A DNA stretch of 17,616 nucleotides from Candidatus Jacksonbacteria bacterium (GCA_018698735.1 JABIPD010000042.1:1-17616); one strand, 5' to 3'; counted from the first letter of the stretch, positions 1 through 6,723 are shown. Made by a program: numbers and translations. Notes: a model not told the origin generated them from the sequence alone.

Positions 1-1739
1 AAGGGCTTTCTGCTGGACGAGTACAATCGGTAACAGTGAGGTTGATTGTAGAACGTGAACGCGAGATAGAAAAATTCAAACCAGAAGAATATTGGTCTCT
101 TCTGGCTCTTTTATTGTCTGAAAAAGATTCAGAAAAACCACTAGAAGCTTCGTTGGTTGCAAAGGAAGGGAAAAAATACGACAAGCTAGGCATTGCAGAT
201 AAAAAAACAATGGACGAAATTTTAAAAGACTTAAAAGACGCAAGCTATACGATTGAGTCTATCGAGAAAAAGGAGAAAAAAAGAAACCCTTATCCCCCAT
301 TTACAACATCTACTCTCCAGCAAGCTGCAAACAACCGGCTCGGGTTTTCTGCAGCCCAAACAATGCGGCTCGCTCAGCAATTATATGAAGGTGTCGAACT
401 AGGAGAAAAAGGTTCTGTAGGGCTTATTACCTATATGAGAACCGATTCATTAACGTTATCTGATAAATTCTTAAAAGAAGCCCGAGATTTTATTGGCAAA
501 GAATTTGGAGATAAATATTTACCAGAAAAAAAGAAACTTTATAAAACAGCATCTAAAGGTGCTCAAGAAGCACACGAAGCTATTCGGCCAACAGACCCAG
601 AGCTTACCCCAGACGACGTACGCTCGCATTTGGACCCTCAACAAGCAAAATTATATACCCTTATATGGCAGCGAGCTGTTTCGGGACAAATGAACCCTGC
701 AATCCTCGACCAAACCTCTGTTTCTATTAGCGCAGACAAATATACCTTTAGAGCATCTGGAAGTATTGTAAAATTCGATGGCTTCATGCAGGTATATCCA
801 TTAAAGACAGAAGAAAAAATATTCCCAGAAATGAAAGAAAAGGAAGTATTAGAATTAAAAGAACTTACACCAGACCAGCATTTTACCGAGCCACCACCAC
901 GCTATACCGAAGCGAGTTTGGTAAAAGAGTTAGAAAAAAAAGGCATTGGCAGACCATCTACCTATGCACCAACAATCAAAACGGTTATCGATAGAAATTA
1001 TGTAGAGAAAGAAGCAAAAAAACTTTCACCAACCGAAATAGGAATAATGGTGAACGATGTTTTGGTTGAGCATTTCCCAAATGTTGTAGATTACGATTTT
1101 ACCGCAAAAATGGAAGAAGATTTAGACGAGATAGCAGAAAACAAAAAAGAATGGGTACCAGTCATAAAAGAATTTTACGATCCGTTTAAGAAAAATTTAG
1201 ATAAAAAGGAAAAAGAAGTTCAAAAATCAGACATTGCCGAGGAAGAAACCGATGAAAAATGTGAAAAATGCAATGAGCCAATGCTTATTAAAATGGGAAG
1301 ATTCGGAAAATTCCTTGCATGCTCTGGCTATCCAGATTGTAAAAACGCTCGACCATTAGATAAAGATGGCGAACCTACAGCTCCTACGAACCCCGTATAT
1401 TCGGACGAGGCATGCGAAGAGTGTAAAGATAAGATGGAACTAAAGAAAGGCCGGTTTGGAGCGTATTACAAATGCGTTGGAGAAGATTGTAAGCATACAA
1501 GAAGCGTTGAGGTGTTAACCGGAATTACCTGCCCTAAATGTGGCAAAGGAGATATTATCGAGCGCAGATCTAAGCGTGGTAAAACATTTTACGCCTGTAA
1601 TAAATATCCAGACTGTAAAAACGCATATTGGAGCAAACCGACCGGCGAAGAATGTCCTGATTGTAAGAGTTTGCTTGTAGCTGGACCGAAAGGAACGATC
1701 GTATGCAGCAATAAAGAATGCAAAAAAGAAAAAGAATAA
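1..1739 (+). CDS. topA: DNA topoisomerase I, 3' portion (5' end outside window)
   Basis: Type IA topoisomerase that relaxes negative supercoils through a 5'-phosphotyrosine link. The reading frame is open from base 3 and begins inside the conserved GLSAGRVQSV segment, so the gene starts upstream of the window; the GTG at 36 is internal. Counting from that GTG, the active-site tyrosine is Y133 in ITYMRTDS (codon 432-434). HEAIRPT lies at 180-186 and RPSTYAPT at 306-313. The C-terminus carries four Cys4 zinc ribbons (about 409-435, 460-485, 499-527, 540-561), typical of bacterial TopA. The last ribbon ends nearly at the stop codon. An intrinsic terminator follows 80 bp downstream, so topA ends its transcription unit. 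Identity is secure. Confidence 0.97.
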   Translation, partial: GLSAGRVQSVTVRLIVEREREIEKFKPEEYWSLLALLLSEKDSEKPLEASLVAKEGKKYDKLGIADKKTMDEILKDLKDASYTIESIEKKEKKRNPYPPFTTSTLQQAANNRLGFSAAQTMRLAQQLYEGVELGEKGSVGLITYMRTDSLTLSDKFLKEARDFIGKEFGDKYLPEKKKLYKTASKGAQEAHEAIRPTDPELTPDDVRSHLDPQQAKLYTLIWQRAVSGQMNPAILDQTSVSISADKYTFRASGSIVKFDGFMQVYPLKTEEKIFPEMKEKEVLELKELTPDQHFTEPPPRYTEASLVKELEKKGIGRPSTYAPTIKTVIDRNYVEKEAKKLSPTEIGIMVNDVLVEHFPNVVDYDFTAKMEEDLDEIAENKKEWVPVIKEFYDPFKKNLDKKEKEVQKSDIAEEETDEKCEKCNEPMLIKMGRFGKFLACSGYPDCKNARPLDKDGEPTAPTNPVYSDEACEECKDKMELKKGRFGAYYKCVGEDCKHTRSVEVLTGITCPKCGKGDIIERRSKRGKTFYACNKYPDCKNAYWSKPTGEECPDCKSLLVAGPKGTIVCSNKECKKEKE

Positions 1740-1782
1740 TTTTGACCAATCCTTTTTAAATATATACACTTACATCTCCTTC

Positions 1783-1798
1783 CGGTCATCAAGGACCG
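1783..1798 (+). other. Small hairpin in the topA 3' UTR
   Basis: CGGTC and GACCG form a 5-bp stem with a 6-nt loop. An imperfect stem (CGTGGGAG with CTCACG) follows before the main terminator. Together they make a structured 3' tail on the topA mRNA. Whether it has any role beyond 3'-end protection cannot be said. Confidence 0.35.
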
Positions 1799-1818
1799 TG
1801 GGAGACCGTTCTCACGTG

Positions 1819-1852
1819 CGGCGCCGGAAACATCTGGCGCCGTCTTCTTTTT
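1819..1852 (+). terminator. Intrinsic terminator of topA
   Basis: CGGCGCC (1819-1825) pairs perfectly with GGCGCCG (1836-1842) across a 10-nt loop and is followed by TCTTCTTTTT. It is a GC-rich 7-bp stem with a U-rich tail, 80 bp after the topA stop. Confidence 0.85.
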
Positions 1853-1879
1853 GACAATTTCATTGTCGTATTATAGGCT
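1851..1879 (+). promoter_or_regulatory. Possible promoter overlapping the topA terminator tail
   Basis: A perfect -35 box TTGACA (1851-1856) starts in the last Ts of the topA terminator. At 17 bp the -10 would be TAGGCT (1874-1879), only 3 of 6 consensus positions. TATATA lies a few bases further on but at a long spacing. If active, it would transcribe the hairpin segment 1885-1966. Confidence 0.3.
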
Positions 1880-1884
1880 ATATA

Positions 1885-1966
1885 TGAATCACTAGCATGA
1901 TTCAGCCTCCTAGAGTGGTCAACAAATTCTCACCCGAACAAGAGAATGCGTATGGCCACCTTTTTT
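1885..1966 (+). ncRNA. Candidate small structured RNA or tandem terminator between topA and rel
   Basis: Two hairpins lie in 82 nt. TGAATCA (1885-1891) and TGATTCA (1898-1904) form a perfect 7-bp stem with a 6-nt loop. GTGGTC (1915-1920) pairs with GGCCAC (1954-1959), enclosing ATTCTC/GAGAAT (1926-1931 with 1942-1947), and is followed by CTTTTTT. The second structure therefore looks like an intrinsic terminator. A TTGACA box lies upstream and rel has its own promoter downstream, so this could be a discrete short transcript. The alternative is a second, back-up terminator for topA. No known RNA family was recognised. Confidence 0.3.
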
Positions 1967-1968
1967 AT

Positions 1969-1997
1969 TTGCATCTATTTCTGCTGAAAGCTATACT
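1969..1997 (+). promoter_or_regulatory. Promoter of rel, giving an almost leaderless mRNA
   Basis: TTGCAT (1969-1974) and TATACT (1992-1997, 5 of 6 to consensus) are separated by exactly 17 bp. The expected transcription start is near 2004, about five bases before the rel ATG. No Shine-Dalgarno sequence precedes that ATG, which fits a leaderless or near-leaderless message. Confidence 0.5.
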
Positions 1998-2008
1998 GGC
2001 AATTAGCT

Positions 2009-3508
2009 ATGGAACCAAAAAAGAAAGTAAAAGTATCAGTGGAGCCGCTGCTGGCTATTATTAAACAGAACAAACTTCAAGTAGACACTAAAAAAGTCCG
2101 CCGTGCTTTTGAATATGCAGAAGAGGCTCATCGAGGACAAAAAAGGAAAAGCGGCGAACCATATATTATGCACCCACTTTCGGTTGCAATGACATTAGCA
2201 GATTTAGGGCTTGATGAATCAACCATTCTGGCAGGATTACTACACGATGTTCCAGAAGACACCATGCGAACATTAATAGATGTTCGTAAGGAATTTGGAT
2301 CAGATGTAGGAACATTGGTAGAAGGCATAACCAAACTTGGAAAATTAAAATACCGAGGAATGGAGCGGTATGTAGAAAACCTACGAAAAATGTTTATTGC
2401 CATGGCGGCAGATATTAGAACCATCTTTATTAAATTCGCCGACCGTATTCACAACCTTCAAACACTCGATGCGTTACCAGAAAAAAAACAAAAACGAATT
2501 GCCGAAGAAACATTGAATATTTATGCACCAATCGCAAACAGACTCGGAGTTAACATTTTAAAAGATATATTAGAAGACCTCGCCTTTCAGAAAGCGTATC
2601 CTAAAGAATACGAGCAAGTACGAGTGTTATTGGAAACAGGCCAAAAAGAAAGAGACAAATGCTATATGCATTTGCATAAAGGAGTAACCGAAGCTCTGGT
2701 AGAGCAAAAAATTGAGATTATTTCTTTTTACGGAAGAACAAAACAAGCCTACAGTCTCTATAGAAAACTCAAACAACATAAAAATAATCCAAACAAAATT
2801 TTTGATCTATTAGCAATGAGAGTAATAGTTCCAACTATTCAAGATTGCTATGCCGCGCTTGGGGTTATTAACTCCAACTATCGTCCGTTGCCTGGCAGAA
2901 TGAAAGATTATATTGCCCAACCAAAACCAAATGGCTATCAATCCCTGCATACCACGGTGTTATGCGATAAATCTATTGTTGAATTCCAAATCCGCACACC
3001 AGAAATGCATCAGCAAGCAGAGTATGGTATTGCGGCTCATTGGTTTTATGATGAAGACGGAGAACGGATTCCAGATAAAGATTTAAACTGGGTAAAAGAA
3101 CTCGCGAAATGGCAAGCAGAAATTAAAAACGAAAAAAAATATCTTGAGTCATTAAAGATAGATGTTTTTCAGAACCGTATTTTTGTGTTTACTCCGCAAG
3201 GAGATGTTATAGATTTACCCGAAGACTCTACGCCGGTAGATTTTGCGTATGCAATTCATTCGGAAATTGGCGATAAATGCTCGCGAGCAAAAGTAAATAG
3301 CCAATTAGTAAAGCTCGACCATAAACTTCAGAGTGGTGATGTAGCAGAAATTATTGTAGAAAAAAACAGAAAGGGTCCAAACCCTAACTGGCTTAAATTT
3401 GTAAAAACAAATCAAGCAAAAACTCGTATTCGTGCCAATGCTCCAAAGCCTGTGTGGGAGCAAGTTATTTCTGGTGTTGGACAAAAGCTTAGCAAAAGGA
3501 AAAAATAG
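2009..3508 (+). CDS. rel: Short Rel/SpoT-type (p)ppGpp synthetase/hydrolase
   Basis: Makes and degrades the stringent-response alarmone (p)ppGpp. The N-terminal HD hydrolase domain (about 30-185) keeps the metal-binding set: H55, HD at 79-80 in LLHDVPEDT, and D144 in FADRIHN. The synthetase domain follows (about 230-350), with GRMKDYI (296-302), PKPNGYQSLHTTV (305-317) and the AEYGIAAHW segment. The RxKD motif (R297, K299, D300) is the basic type known from bifunctional Rel enzymes, not the acidic type of synthetase-only RelA. A TGS domain occupies about 390-450. The protein then ends at 499 residues, whereas usual long Rel proteins (over 700) continue with helical, zinc-finger and ACT/RRM domains. 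The ATG follows a promoter at 1969-1997 with no ribosome-binding site. Confidence 0.93.
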   Translation: MEPKKKVKVSVEPLLAIIKQNKLQVDTKKVRRAFEYAEEAHRGQKRKSGEPYIMHPLSVAMTLADLGLDESTILAGLLHDVPEDTMRTLIDVRKEFGSDVGTLVEGITKLGKLKYRGMERYVENLRKMFIAMAADIRTIFIKFADRIHNLQTLDALPEKKQKRIAEETLNIYAPIANRLGVNILKDILEDLAFQKAYPKEYEQVRVLLETGQKERDKCYMHLHKGVTEALVEQKIEIISFYGRTKQAYSLYRKLKQHKNNPNKIFDLLAMRVIVPTIQDCYAALGVINSNYRPLPGRMKDYIAQPKPNGYQSLHTTVLCDKSIVEFQIRTPEMHQQAEYGIAAHWFYDEDGERIPDKDLNWVKELAKWQAEIKNEKKYLESLKIDVFQNRIFVFTPQGDVIDLPEDSTPVDFAYAIHSEIGDKCSRAKVNSQLVKLDHKLQSGDVAEIIVEKNRKGPNPNWLKFVKTNQAKTRIRANAPKPVWEQVISGVGQKLSKRKK

Positions 3509-3516
3509 GTCCATGC

Positions 3517-3601
3517 CTCTCGCCGCAGATCAAACGCAGATTGTTATCACAGATATAACGTTTCTCTCGCCACAGATGTTACACAGATAAAATTCGCAGA
3601 T
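3517..3601. repeat. Two tandem copies of a CACAGAT-type repeat unit (left border of the GxxExxY cassette)
   Basis: Unit pattern: CTCTCGCC(G/A)CAGAT, 4 nt, C(A/G)CAGAT, 6 nt, C(A/G)CAGAT. Copy 1 is 3517-3554 and copy 2 is 3564-3601, a 47-bp period. Spacers differ while heptamers and spacing are kept. An inverted third copy lies at 4033-4070. Confidence 0.8.
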
Positions 3602-3602
3602 A

Positions 3603-3986
3603 TTACAAGTCAGACGACAGTATTACTCTCTTTACTACGACGCCATCTGAACCAAAGAGTAACAAAAGCCCCAATGTTAGTTGGGTTCTTTTTAAATATC
3701 CTAAAATTTGAGCAAGATCTTTGTTTCGAACACTATCGTGAGCTTTCAATTCTATAACTAATTTATTCTCTACAATAAAATCTATAAAATACTGCCCAAT
3801 AATTTTTTTATGGTAATAAAGCGGTGTTTTTACTTCTCGTCTAAAACTAATACTCTTGTGTAAAAATTCTTCAGCTAAAGCTCTTTGATAATAAGCCTCT
3901 CGATATCCAGTACCCAAGGTGTTATAAACTTGGTATGCACATCCAATCACTGCGTGGGTGAGTTTTGGATCTACAGTACCATCCAT
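3603..3986 (-). CDS. GxxExxY family protein (PD-(D/E)XK nuclease-like)
   Basis: Small protein of the GxxExxY family, whose fold belongs to the PD-(D/E)XK nuclease superfamily; the cellular role is not established. The ATG at 3986 gives 127 residues, close to the family norm. A longer frame from a TTG at 4046 only translates the flanking repeat, so it was not used. The name motif is G27, E30, Y33 in GTGYREAYY. The putative active site is D69 (YFIDF) with E79 and K81 in VIELKA, and all three residues are present. No ribosome-binding site is visible. The stop lies two bases from the left repeat, so the gene fills the space between the repeats exactly. Family assignment is good; nuclease activity is inferred. 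Confidence 0.85.
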   Translation of the reverse strand: MDGTVDPKLTHAVIGCAYQVYNTLGTGYREAYYQRALAEEFLHKSISFRREVKTPLYYHKKIIGQYFIDFIVENKLVIELKAHDSVRNKDLAQILGYLKRTQLTLGLLLLFGSDGVVVKRVILSSDL

Positions 3987-4032
3987 AATAATACATGTTA
4001 TCTGTAAAAAGAATGTCCAACCTATCTTTTTT

Positions 4033-4070
4033 ATCTGTGGGAACAATCTGTGCTGTATCTGCGGCGAGAG
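4033..4070 (-). repeat. Inverted copy of the CACAGAT-type repeat unit (right border)
   Basis: Read on the minus strand, 4070 to 4033 gives CTCTCGCCGCAGAT, 4 nt, CACAGAT, 6 nt, CACAGAT. Spacing is identical to the two copies at 3517-3601. It lies seven bases from the parB stop codon. Confidence 0.8.
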
Positions 4071-4076
4071 AAAAGC

Positions 4077-4982
4077 TTATTCCGTTAATTTACCTACAAT
4101 ACTACCTAAATCTTCTGGGGTATAAAACTCTATAACAACCTGGCCTTTACCGTTGTTATTCTTTATTTTAACTTTGGTTCCTAATACTTCTTCCAATGCT
4201 TCTTCTTGAGCAATAGTAGAAGGGTCTTTTCGTAATGCTCTATCGTGGGTTCGAACTTTTGTTCGCTGTACTTCTGTTAATGCTTTTGTTCCTGTCATCT
4301 CGCCTCTCTTCATTTGCTCCCACATTTCTAACTGCTCTTTTTCTGTTTTTACACTTAACAAATTCCGTGCTTGGTATTCGTTAATTTCTCCTACTGCTAA
4401 TGAATGCTGAATGGTATCTGGTAATTTTAGCAACCGTAGAGTATTTGCAACCACCGATCTGCTCTTTCCCATTTTAGTGGCCACTTGTTCTTGCGTTAAA
4501 GAAAAATCGTCCATTAATTGATGATACCCTTCTGCTAACTCTATAGCATTCAAATCGGATCGCTGGATGTTTTCTATCATCGCTAATTCTAGTTTTTCTA
4601 AATCCCCTGTTTCTCTAATAATAGCTGGTACTTCTTTCATCCCCACCCGCTTTGCAGCTGCAAGTCTTCTGTGTCCAGCAATAACAACATACCCACCATT
4701 CGGGTCTATACTTACCACCAATGGTTGCAAAATTCCATGGACTTTTATGGATTCAGCAAGCGAGTTTAATTCTGCTGAATTCATGTCTTTACGAGGCTGG
4801 TATGGATTGTCTTCTATCTCGGAAACCTCTAAATGAATAACTCTATCGCTCTTTACTGGCGCTGTATCTTGCAGTGTTTCTTTTGTTTTTGTTTGAGGAA
4901 TAGATACCTCTTCTTCATCCATAACCGGTGATACGGTTGGAATAAGCGAGGACAAACCTCTTCCTAAAGCTTTTTTTGCCAT
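4077..4982 (-). CDS. parB: Chromosome-partitioning protein ParB
   Basis: CTP-dependent DNA-sliding clamp that loads at parS and works with ParA in chromosome segregation. The 301-residue protein begins with the typical MAKKALGRGLSSLIP, the segment that stimulates ParA ATPase. The N-terminal ParB/Srx domain has the phosphate-binding AGHRRLAA (102-109; families usually have GERR, here GHRR) and AMIENIQRSDL (134-144). The helix-turn-helix is at about 161-186 (SLTQEQVATKMGKSRSVVAN). The C-terminus (about 255-301) is the dimerisation part. The gene lies 119 bp downstream of parA; the gap holds a palindromic repeat. No Shine-Dalgarno sequence precedes the ATG. No canonical parS (TGTTTCACGTGAAACA) was found in the window. 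Confidence 0.95.
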   Translation of the reverse strand: MAKKALGRGLSSLIPTVSPVMDEEEVSIPQTKTKETLQDTAPVKSDRVIHLEVSEIEDNPYQPRKDMNSAELNSLAESIKVHGILQPLVVSIDPNGGYVVIAGHRRLAAAKRVGMKEVPAIIRETGDLEKLELAMIENIQRSDLNAIELAEGYHQLMDDFSLTQEQVATKMGKSRSVVANTLRLLKLPDTIQHSLAVGEINEYQARNLLSVKTEKEQLEMWEQMKRGEMTGTKALTEVQRTKVRTHDRALRKDPSTIAQEEALEEVLGTKVKIKNNNGKGQVVIEFYTPEDLGSIVGKLTE

Positions 4983-4990
4983 ATATAATT

Positions 4991-5063
4991 GTCATTCTGA
5001 GTGGAACGAAGAATCTTCCTTTTATGCCCAGAGATCCTTCGTCGCAAGACTCCTCAGGATGAC
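4991..5063. repeat. GTCATYCTGAG palindromic repeat between parA and parB
   Basis: GTCATTCTGAG at 4991 is mirrored by CTCAGGATGAC ending at 5063. Inner arms CGAAGAATC and GATCCTTCG extend the imperfect hairpin. A related element lies at 7071-7164. This is a REP/MITE-like sequence, and in a parA-parB transcript it would fold into a long hairpin. Confidence 0.7.
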
Positions 5064-5101
5064 ACTGCGTTATTGTATTTTACCTCTTCCATATTTTTGT
5101 A

Positions 5102-5878
5102 TTATTCAGTGTAAGCTTCAAAAGAGTCGAGTATCTCCCGTGTCAACTTTTCGTATGCACGAGCACCTTTTGATTTTGAATCGTAATTTATAATAGGTAA
5201 TCCATGGGAAGGAGCTTCTGCTAAACGAACATTCCGAGGAATAACCGATCGAAAAATTTTGTTTGGGAAATATTGATACAGCTCTTTCATAACCTCGTCG
5301 GAAAGCCCAACGCGTTTATCAAACATGGTAATAACGGCTCCTAAAATATTTAAATCTGGTTGTAAGTTTTCTTTTACAAGCTTTATGGTATTAAGCAGCT
5401 GCCCTAATCCTTCTAATGCATAATACTCTGCTTGAACAGGAATAAGAATATCGGTTGCTCCTACCAGCCCATTTATTGTAAGTAATCCTAAGGTTGGTGG
5501 ACAGTCGATTATAATAAAATCGTAGGCATCGCCTAAAGATCTTAGACTATCTCCTAGCCGGTGTTCTCTACGGTCTAAATCGACCAACTCAACGACTGCT
5601 CCAGCAAGCTGGATAGTAGCTGGCGCCATATGAAGTCGTTCCGTTTTTTTACCAATAATAACCGAATCAATCGGATGAACTCCAACAATAGCTTCGTAAA
5701 TTCCTTTCTCTAATTCGCTGTGAGCAATGCCAAGCCCGCTTGTTGCATTTGCTTGAGGGTCCAAATCTACTAAGAGCACGCTTTTACCTAAATACGCTAA
5801 ATAGGTAGCAAAATTCACCGCTGTAGTTGTTTTCCCAACACCGCCCTTCTGATTCACAACAGATATTATTCGTGCCAT
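5102..5878 (-). CDS. parA: Chromosome-partitioning ATPase ParA (Soj)
   Basis: Walker-type ATPase that binds DNA as an ATP dimer and moves ParB-bound origins. The deviant Walker A motif KGGVGKTT (11-18) has the signature lysine K11. Walker A' is LLVDLDPQAN (35-44) and Walker B is FIIIDCPPTLG. At 258 residues it is of normal length for a chromosomal Soj, with no N-terminal helix-turn-helix of the plasmid P1 type. It is transcribed before parB. The ATG at 5878 has no ribosome-binding site. A leader of about 115 nt with several hairpins precedes it, starting from a likely promoter near 6000. Confidence 0.96.
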   Translation of the reverse strand: MARIISVVNQKGGVGKTTTAVNFATYLAYLGKSVLLVDLDPQANATSGLGIAHSELEKGIYEAIVGVHPIDSVIIGKKTERLHMAPATIQLAGAVVELVDLDRREHRLGDSLRSLGDAYDFIIIDCPPTLGLLTINGLVGATDILIPVQAEYYALEGLGQLLNTIKLVKENLQPDLNILGAVITMFDKRVGLSDEVMKELYQYFPNKIFRSVIPRNVRLAEAPSHGLPIINYDSKSKGARAYEKLTREILDSFEAYTE

Positions 5879-5891
5879 AGCGTTACATCAA

Positions 5892-5989
5892 AACTTTAGC
5901 TTCCATAATTAGCTAAAGCAAATTATTACAGCTTTCGTTTGCTGTTCCTTCTTCAACACAGTGTCAGAGACTGCCATTGTGTTGACCTT
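5892..5989 (-). other. Hairpin-rich 5' leader of parA
   Basis: Three inverted repeats lie upstream of the parA start. CTTTAGCT pairs with AGCTAAAG (perfect 8 bp), GCAAA pairs with TTTGC, and CACAGTG pairs with CATTGTG (one wobble). They fall inside the predicted 5' UTR and may control parAB translation or mRNA stability; this is inferred from position only. Confidence 0.4.
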
Positions 5990-5997
5990 ATAAATTC

Positions 5998-6006
5998 ATT
6001 GTATCA
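5998..6006 (-). promoter_or_regulatory. Probable parAB promoter (extended -10)
   Basis: On the minus strand TGATACAAT gives an extended -10 (TG, one base, TACAAT; 5 of 6). The -35 position is weak (TTTTAT at 17 bp). Transcription would start about 115 nt upstream of parA. Confidence 0.4.
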
Positions 6007-6079
6007 CACTCCTTTTTTTGATAAAAGAACTAAAAACAGCCCTTGTTTTTGACGTATACAAATAGGCCTGTCTCGTCTC

Positions 6080-6190
6080 AGTTTCGCAGTAGGAACAGGG
6101 GTTTACCCAGCCCCAGTTTCGCAGTAGGAACAGGGTTTACCCAGCCCCAGTTTCGCAGTAGGAACAGGGTTTACCCAGCCCCAGTTTCGC
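6080..6190. repeat. Four direct repeats of 34-35 bp upstream of parA
   Basis: AGTTTCGCAGTA starts at 6080, 6115, 6149 and 6183, so the periods are 35, 34 and 34 bp. Between copies the sequence continues GGAACAGGG, TTTACCC, AGCCCC with essentially no change. Each unit contains a small GGGTTTACCC palindrome. It is not a CRISPR, because there are no variable spacers. The array lies about 80 bp beyond the parA promoter. Confidence 0.9.
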
Positions 6191-6213
6191 AGTAAGCGAA
6201 ACTGGGGCTGGGT
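6173..6213. repeat. Perfect 18-bp hairpin closing the direct-repeat array
   Basis: The last repeat unit meets an inverted copy of itself. ACCCAGCCCCAGTTTCGC (6173-6190) and its exact complement (6196-6213) are separated by the 5-nt loop AGTAA. No T-run follows on either strand, so it is not an ordinary terminator. Confidence 0.85.
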
Positions 6214-6241
6214 TTACATTTCCGCCATTTTCCATTAAAGT
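6213..6241 (+). promoter_or_regulatory. Candidate promoter for the tRNA-Leu transcript
   Basis: TTTACA (6213-6218, 5 of 6) and TAAAGT (6236-6241, 4 of 6) are 17 bp apart. Transcription would start near 6248, just before the first structured element at 6254, and run through two elements into tRNA-Leu. Confidence 0.4.
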
Positions 6242-6253
6242 ATGGAATGTTAT

Positions 6254-6352
6254 GTAAGTACAAAATTGAATACATCATTCTATTTTGAAGAGGAGGAATG
6301 TACGGAAGCTACCCGCATTCGAATTCTATTCGAATGCAAAAACTGTACTTAC
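6254..6352 (+). repeat. tRNA-leader structured element, copy A
   Basis: First of five related ~95-nt elements. Hairpin H1 spans 6261-6287, with 11-bp arms, one mismatch and a central ACATC. It is followed by a purine stretch with GAGGAGGA, then ACGGAAGCT. The inner hairpin P3 GCATTCGAAT/ATTCGAATGC (6315-6324, 6328-6337) is perfect with a TCT loop. Outer GTAAGTAC (6254-6261) pairs perfectly with GTACTTAC (6345-6352). Element B follows directly. Confidence 0.6.
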
Positions 6353-6358
6353 TGCATA

Positions 6359-6452
6359 CAAGATAGAATGCACCATTCTATCTTGAGAGGAGGAGTAAAC
6401 GGAAGGTGCAGTATTCACGTTTACGTGGATACCAAACCTGGAGTTTTACTCC
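6359..6452 (+). repeat. tRNA-leader structured element, copy B (before tRNA-Leu)
   Basis: H1 is a perfect 12-bp stem, 6359-6370 with 6374-6385, with loop CAC. After GAGGAGGA come P1 GGAGTAAA (6392-6399) pairing with TTTACTCC (6445-6452), P2 AGGT (6404-6407) with ACCT (6436-6439), and P3 GTATTCACG/CGTGGATAC (about 6411-6419, 6424-6432). It ends in CGACGCG directly before tRNA-Leu. Confidence 0.65.
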
Positions 6453-6459
6453 GACGCGG

Positions 6460-6543
6460 GCCGCCGTGGTGAAACTGGTAGACACGTGGGTCTCAAAAAC
6501 CCATGAGGGCAACCTCGTGTCGGTTCGACTCCGACCGGCGGCA
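6460..6543 (+). tRNA. tRNA-Leu (anticodon CAA)
   Basis: Acceptor GCCGCCG (6460-6466) pairs with CGGCGGC (6536-6542) and the discriminator is A6543. Anticodon stem TGGGT/ACCCA holds the loop CTCAAAA, so the anticodon is CAA. A long variable arm with GAGGGCAACCTC marks it as class II, as expected for leucine. T-arm GTCGG/CCGAC has TTCGACT in the loop. CCA is not encoded. It starts seven to eight bases after structured element B. Confidence 0.93.
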
Positions 6544-6644
6544 TTTTGTGATCAGGACTCGGGCAAAAATAGTGAGAGTTTTTACCCCGTCCAGGCAGCC
6601 TGTGACTGGGGCGATTCTCTCTTCGCCCACCAAATATTCGTAGA
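6544..6644 (+). other. tRNA-Leu trailer region with two hairpins
   Basis: CGGGCAAAAA pairs with TTTTTACCCG (one C-A mismatch), and GGGCGA (6609-6614) pairs with TCGCCC (6623-6628). Neither is followed by a clear T-run, so termination here is uncertain. No coding sequence is evident. Confidence 0.35.
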
Positions 6645-6701
6645 GTGTCAGAGTAGCTCCCCGGCACGCTGCTACGCTCTGGCCGGGGCAAGCAGTTGGT
6701 T
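6645..6701 (+). pseudogene. Broken 5' half of a CAU-type tRNA, split by a palindrome
   Basis: CAGAGTAGCTC (6649-6659) and AGTTGGTT (6693-6700) match consecutive parts of the tRNA starting at 6738. A GC-rich insert of about 34 bp separates them, with CCCCGGC/GCCGGGG arms. Nothing after AGTTGGTT resembles a tRNA. Matches are short, so this is a tentative call. Confidence 0.4.
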
Positions 6702-6707
6702 TATAAT
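6702..6707 (+). promoter_or_regulatory. -10 box upstream of the CAU tRNA
   Basis: A perfect TATAAT lies 31 bp upstream of the tRNA at 6738. No good -35 was found at 16-18 bp, so promoter strength is uncertain. Confidence 0.35.
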
Positions 6708-6723
6708 CGCACATTATTTGCAT

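Larger units (their letters stand above)
3517..4070. mobile_element. Inverted-repeat-bounded cassette carrying a GxxExxY gene
   Basis: A single small nuclease-fold gene is boxed by the repeat at 3517-3601 and its inverted copy at 4033-4070. The outermost 14 bp (CTCTCGCCGCAGAT) match perfectly at both ends. It lies between rel and parB with nothing else inside. Mobility is inferred from this architecture; no transposase and no target-site duplication were seen. Confidence 0.4.

Noticed and set aside
3987..4046. N-terminal extension of the GxxExxY protein from TTG 4046
   Set aside because: The extra 20 residues translate the inverted CACAGAT repeat, and the ATG at 3986 gives the usual family length.
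6080..6190. Direct repeats resembling a CRISPR array
   Set aside because: The whole 34-35 bp period is conserved, with no variable spacers, and there are no cas genes nearby.
4077..6240. A chromosomal origin next to parAB
   Set aside because: No dnaA or dnaN gene and no cluster of DnaA boxes (TTATCCACA) or canonical parS is seen; parAB alone is not enough.
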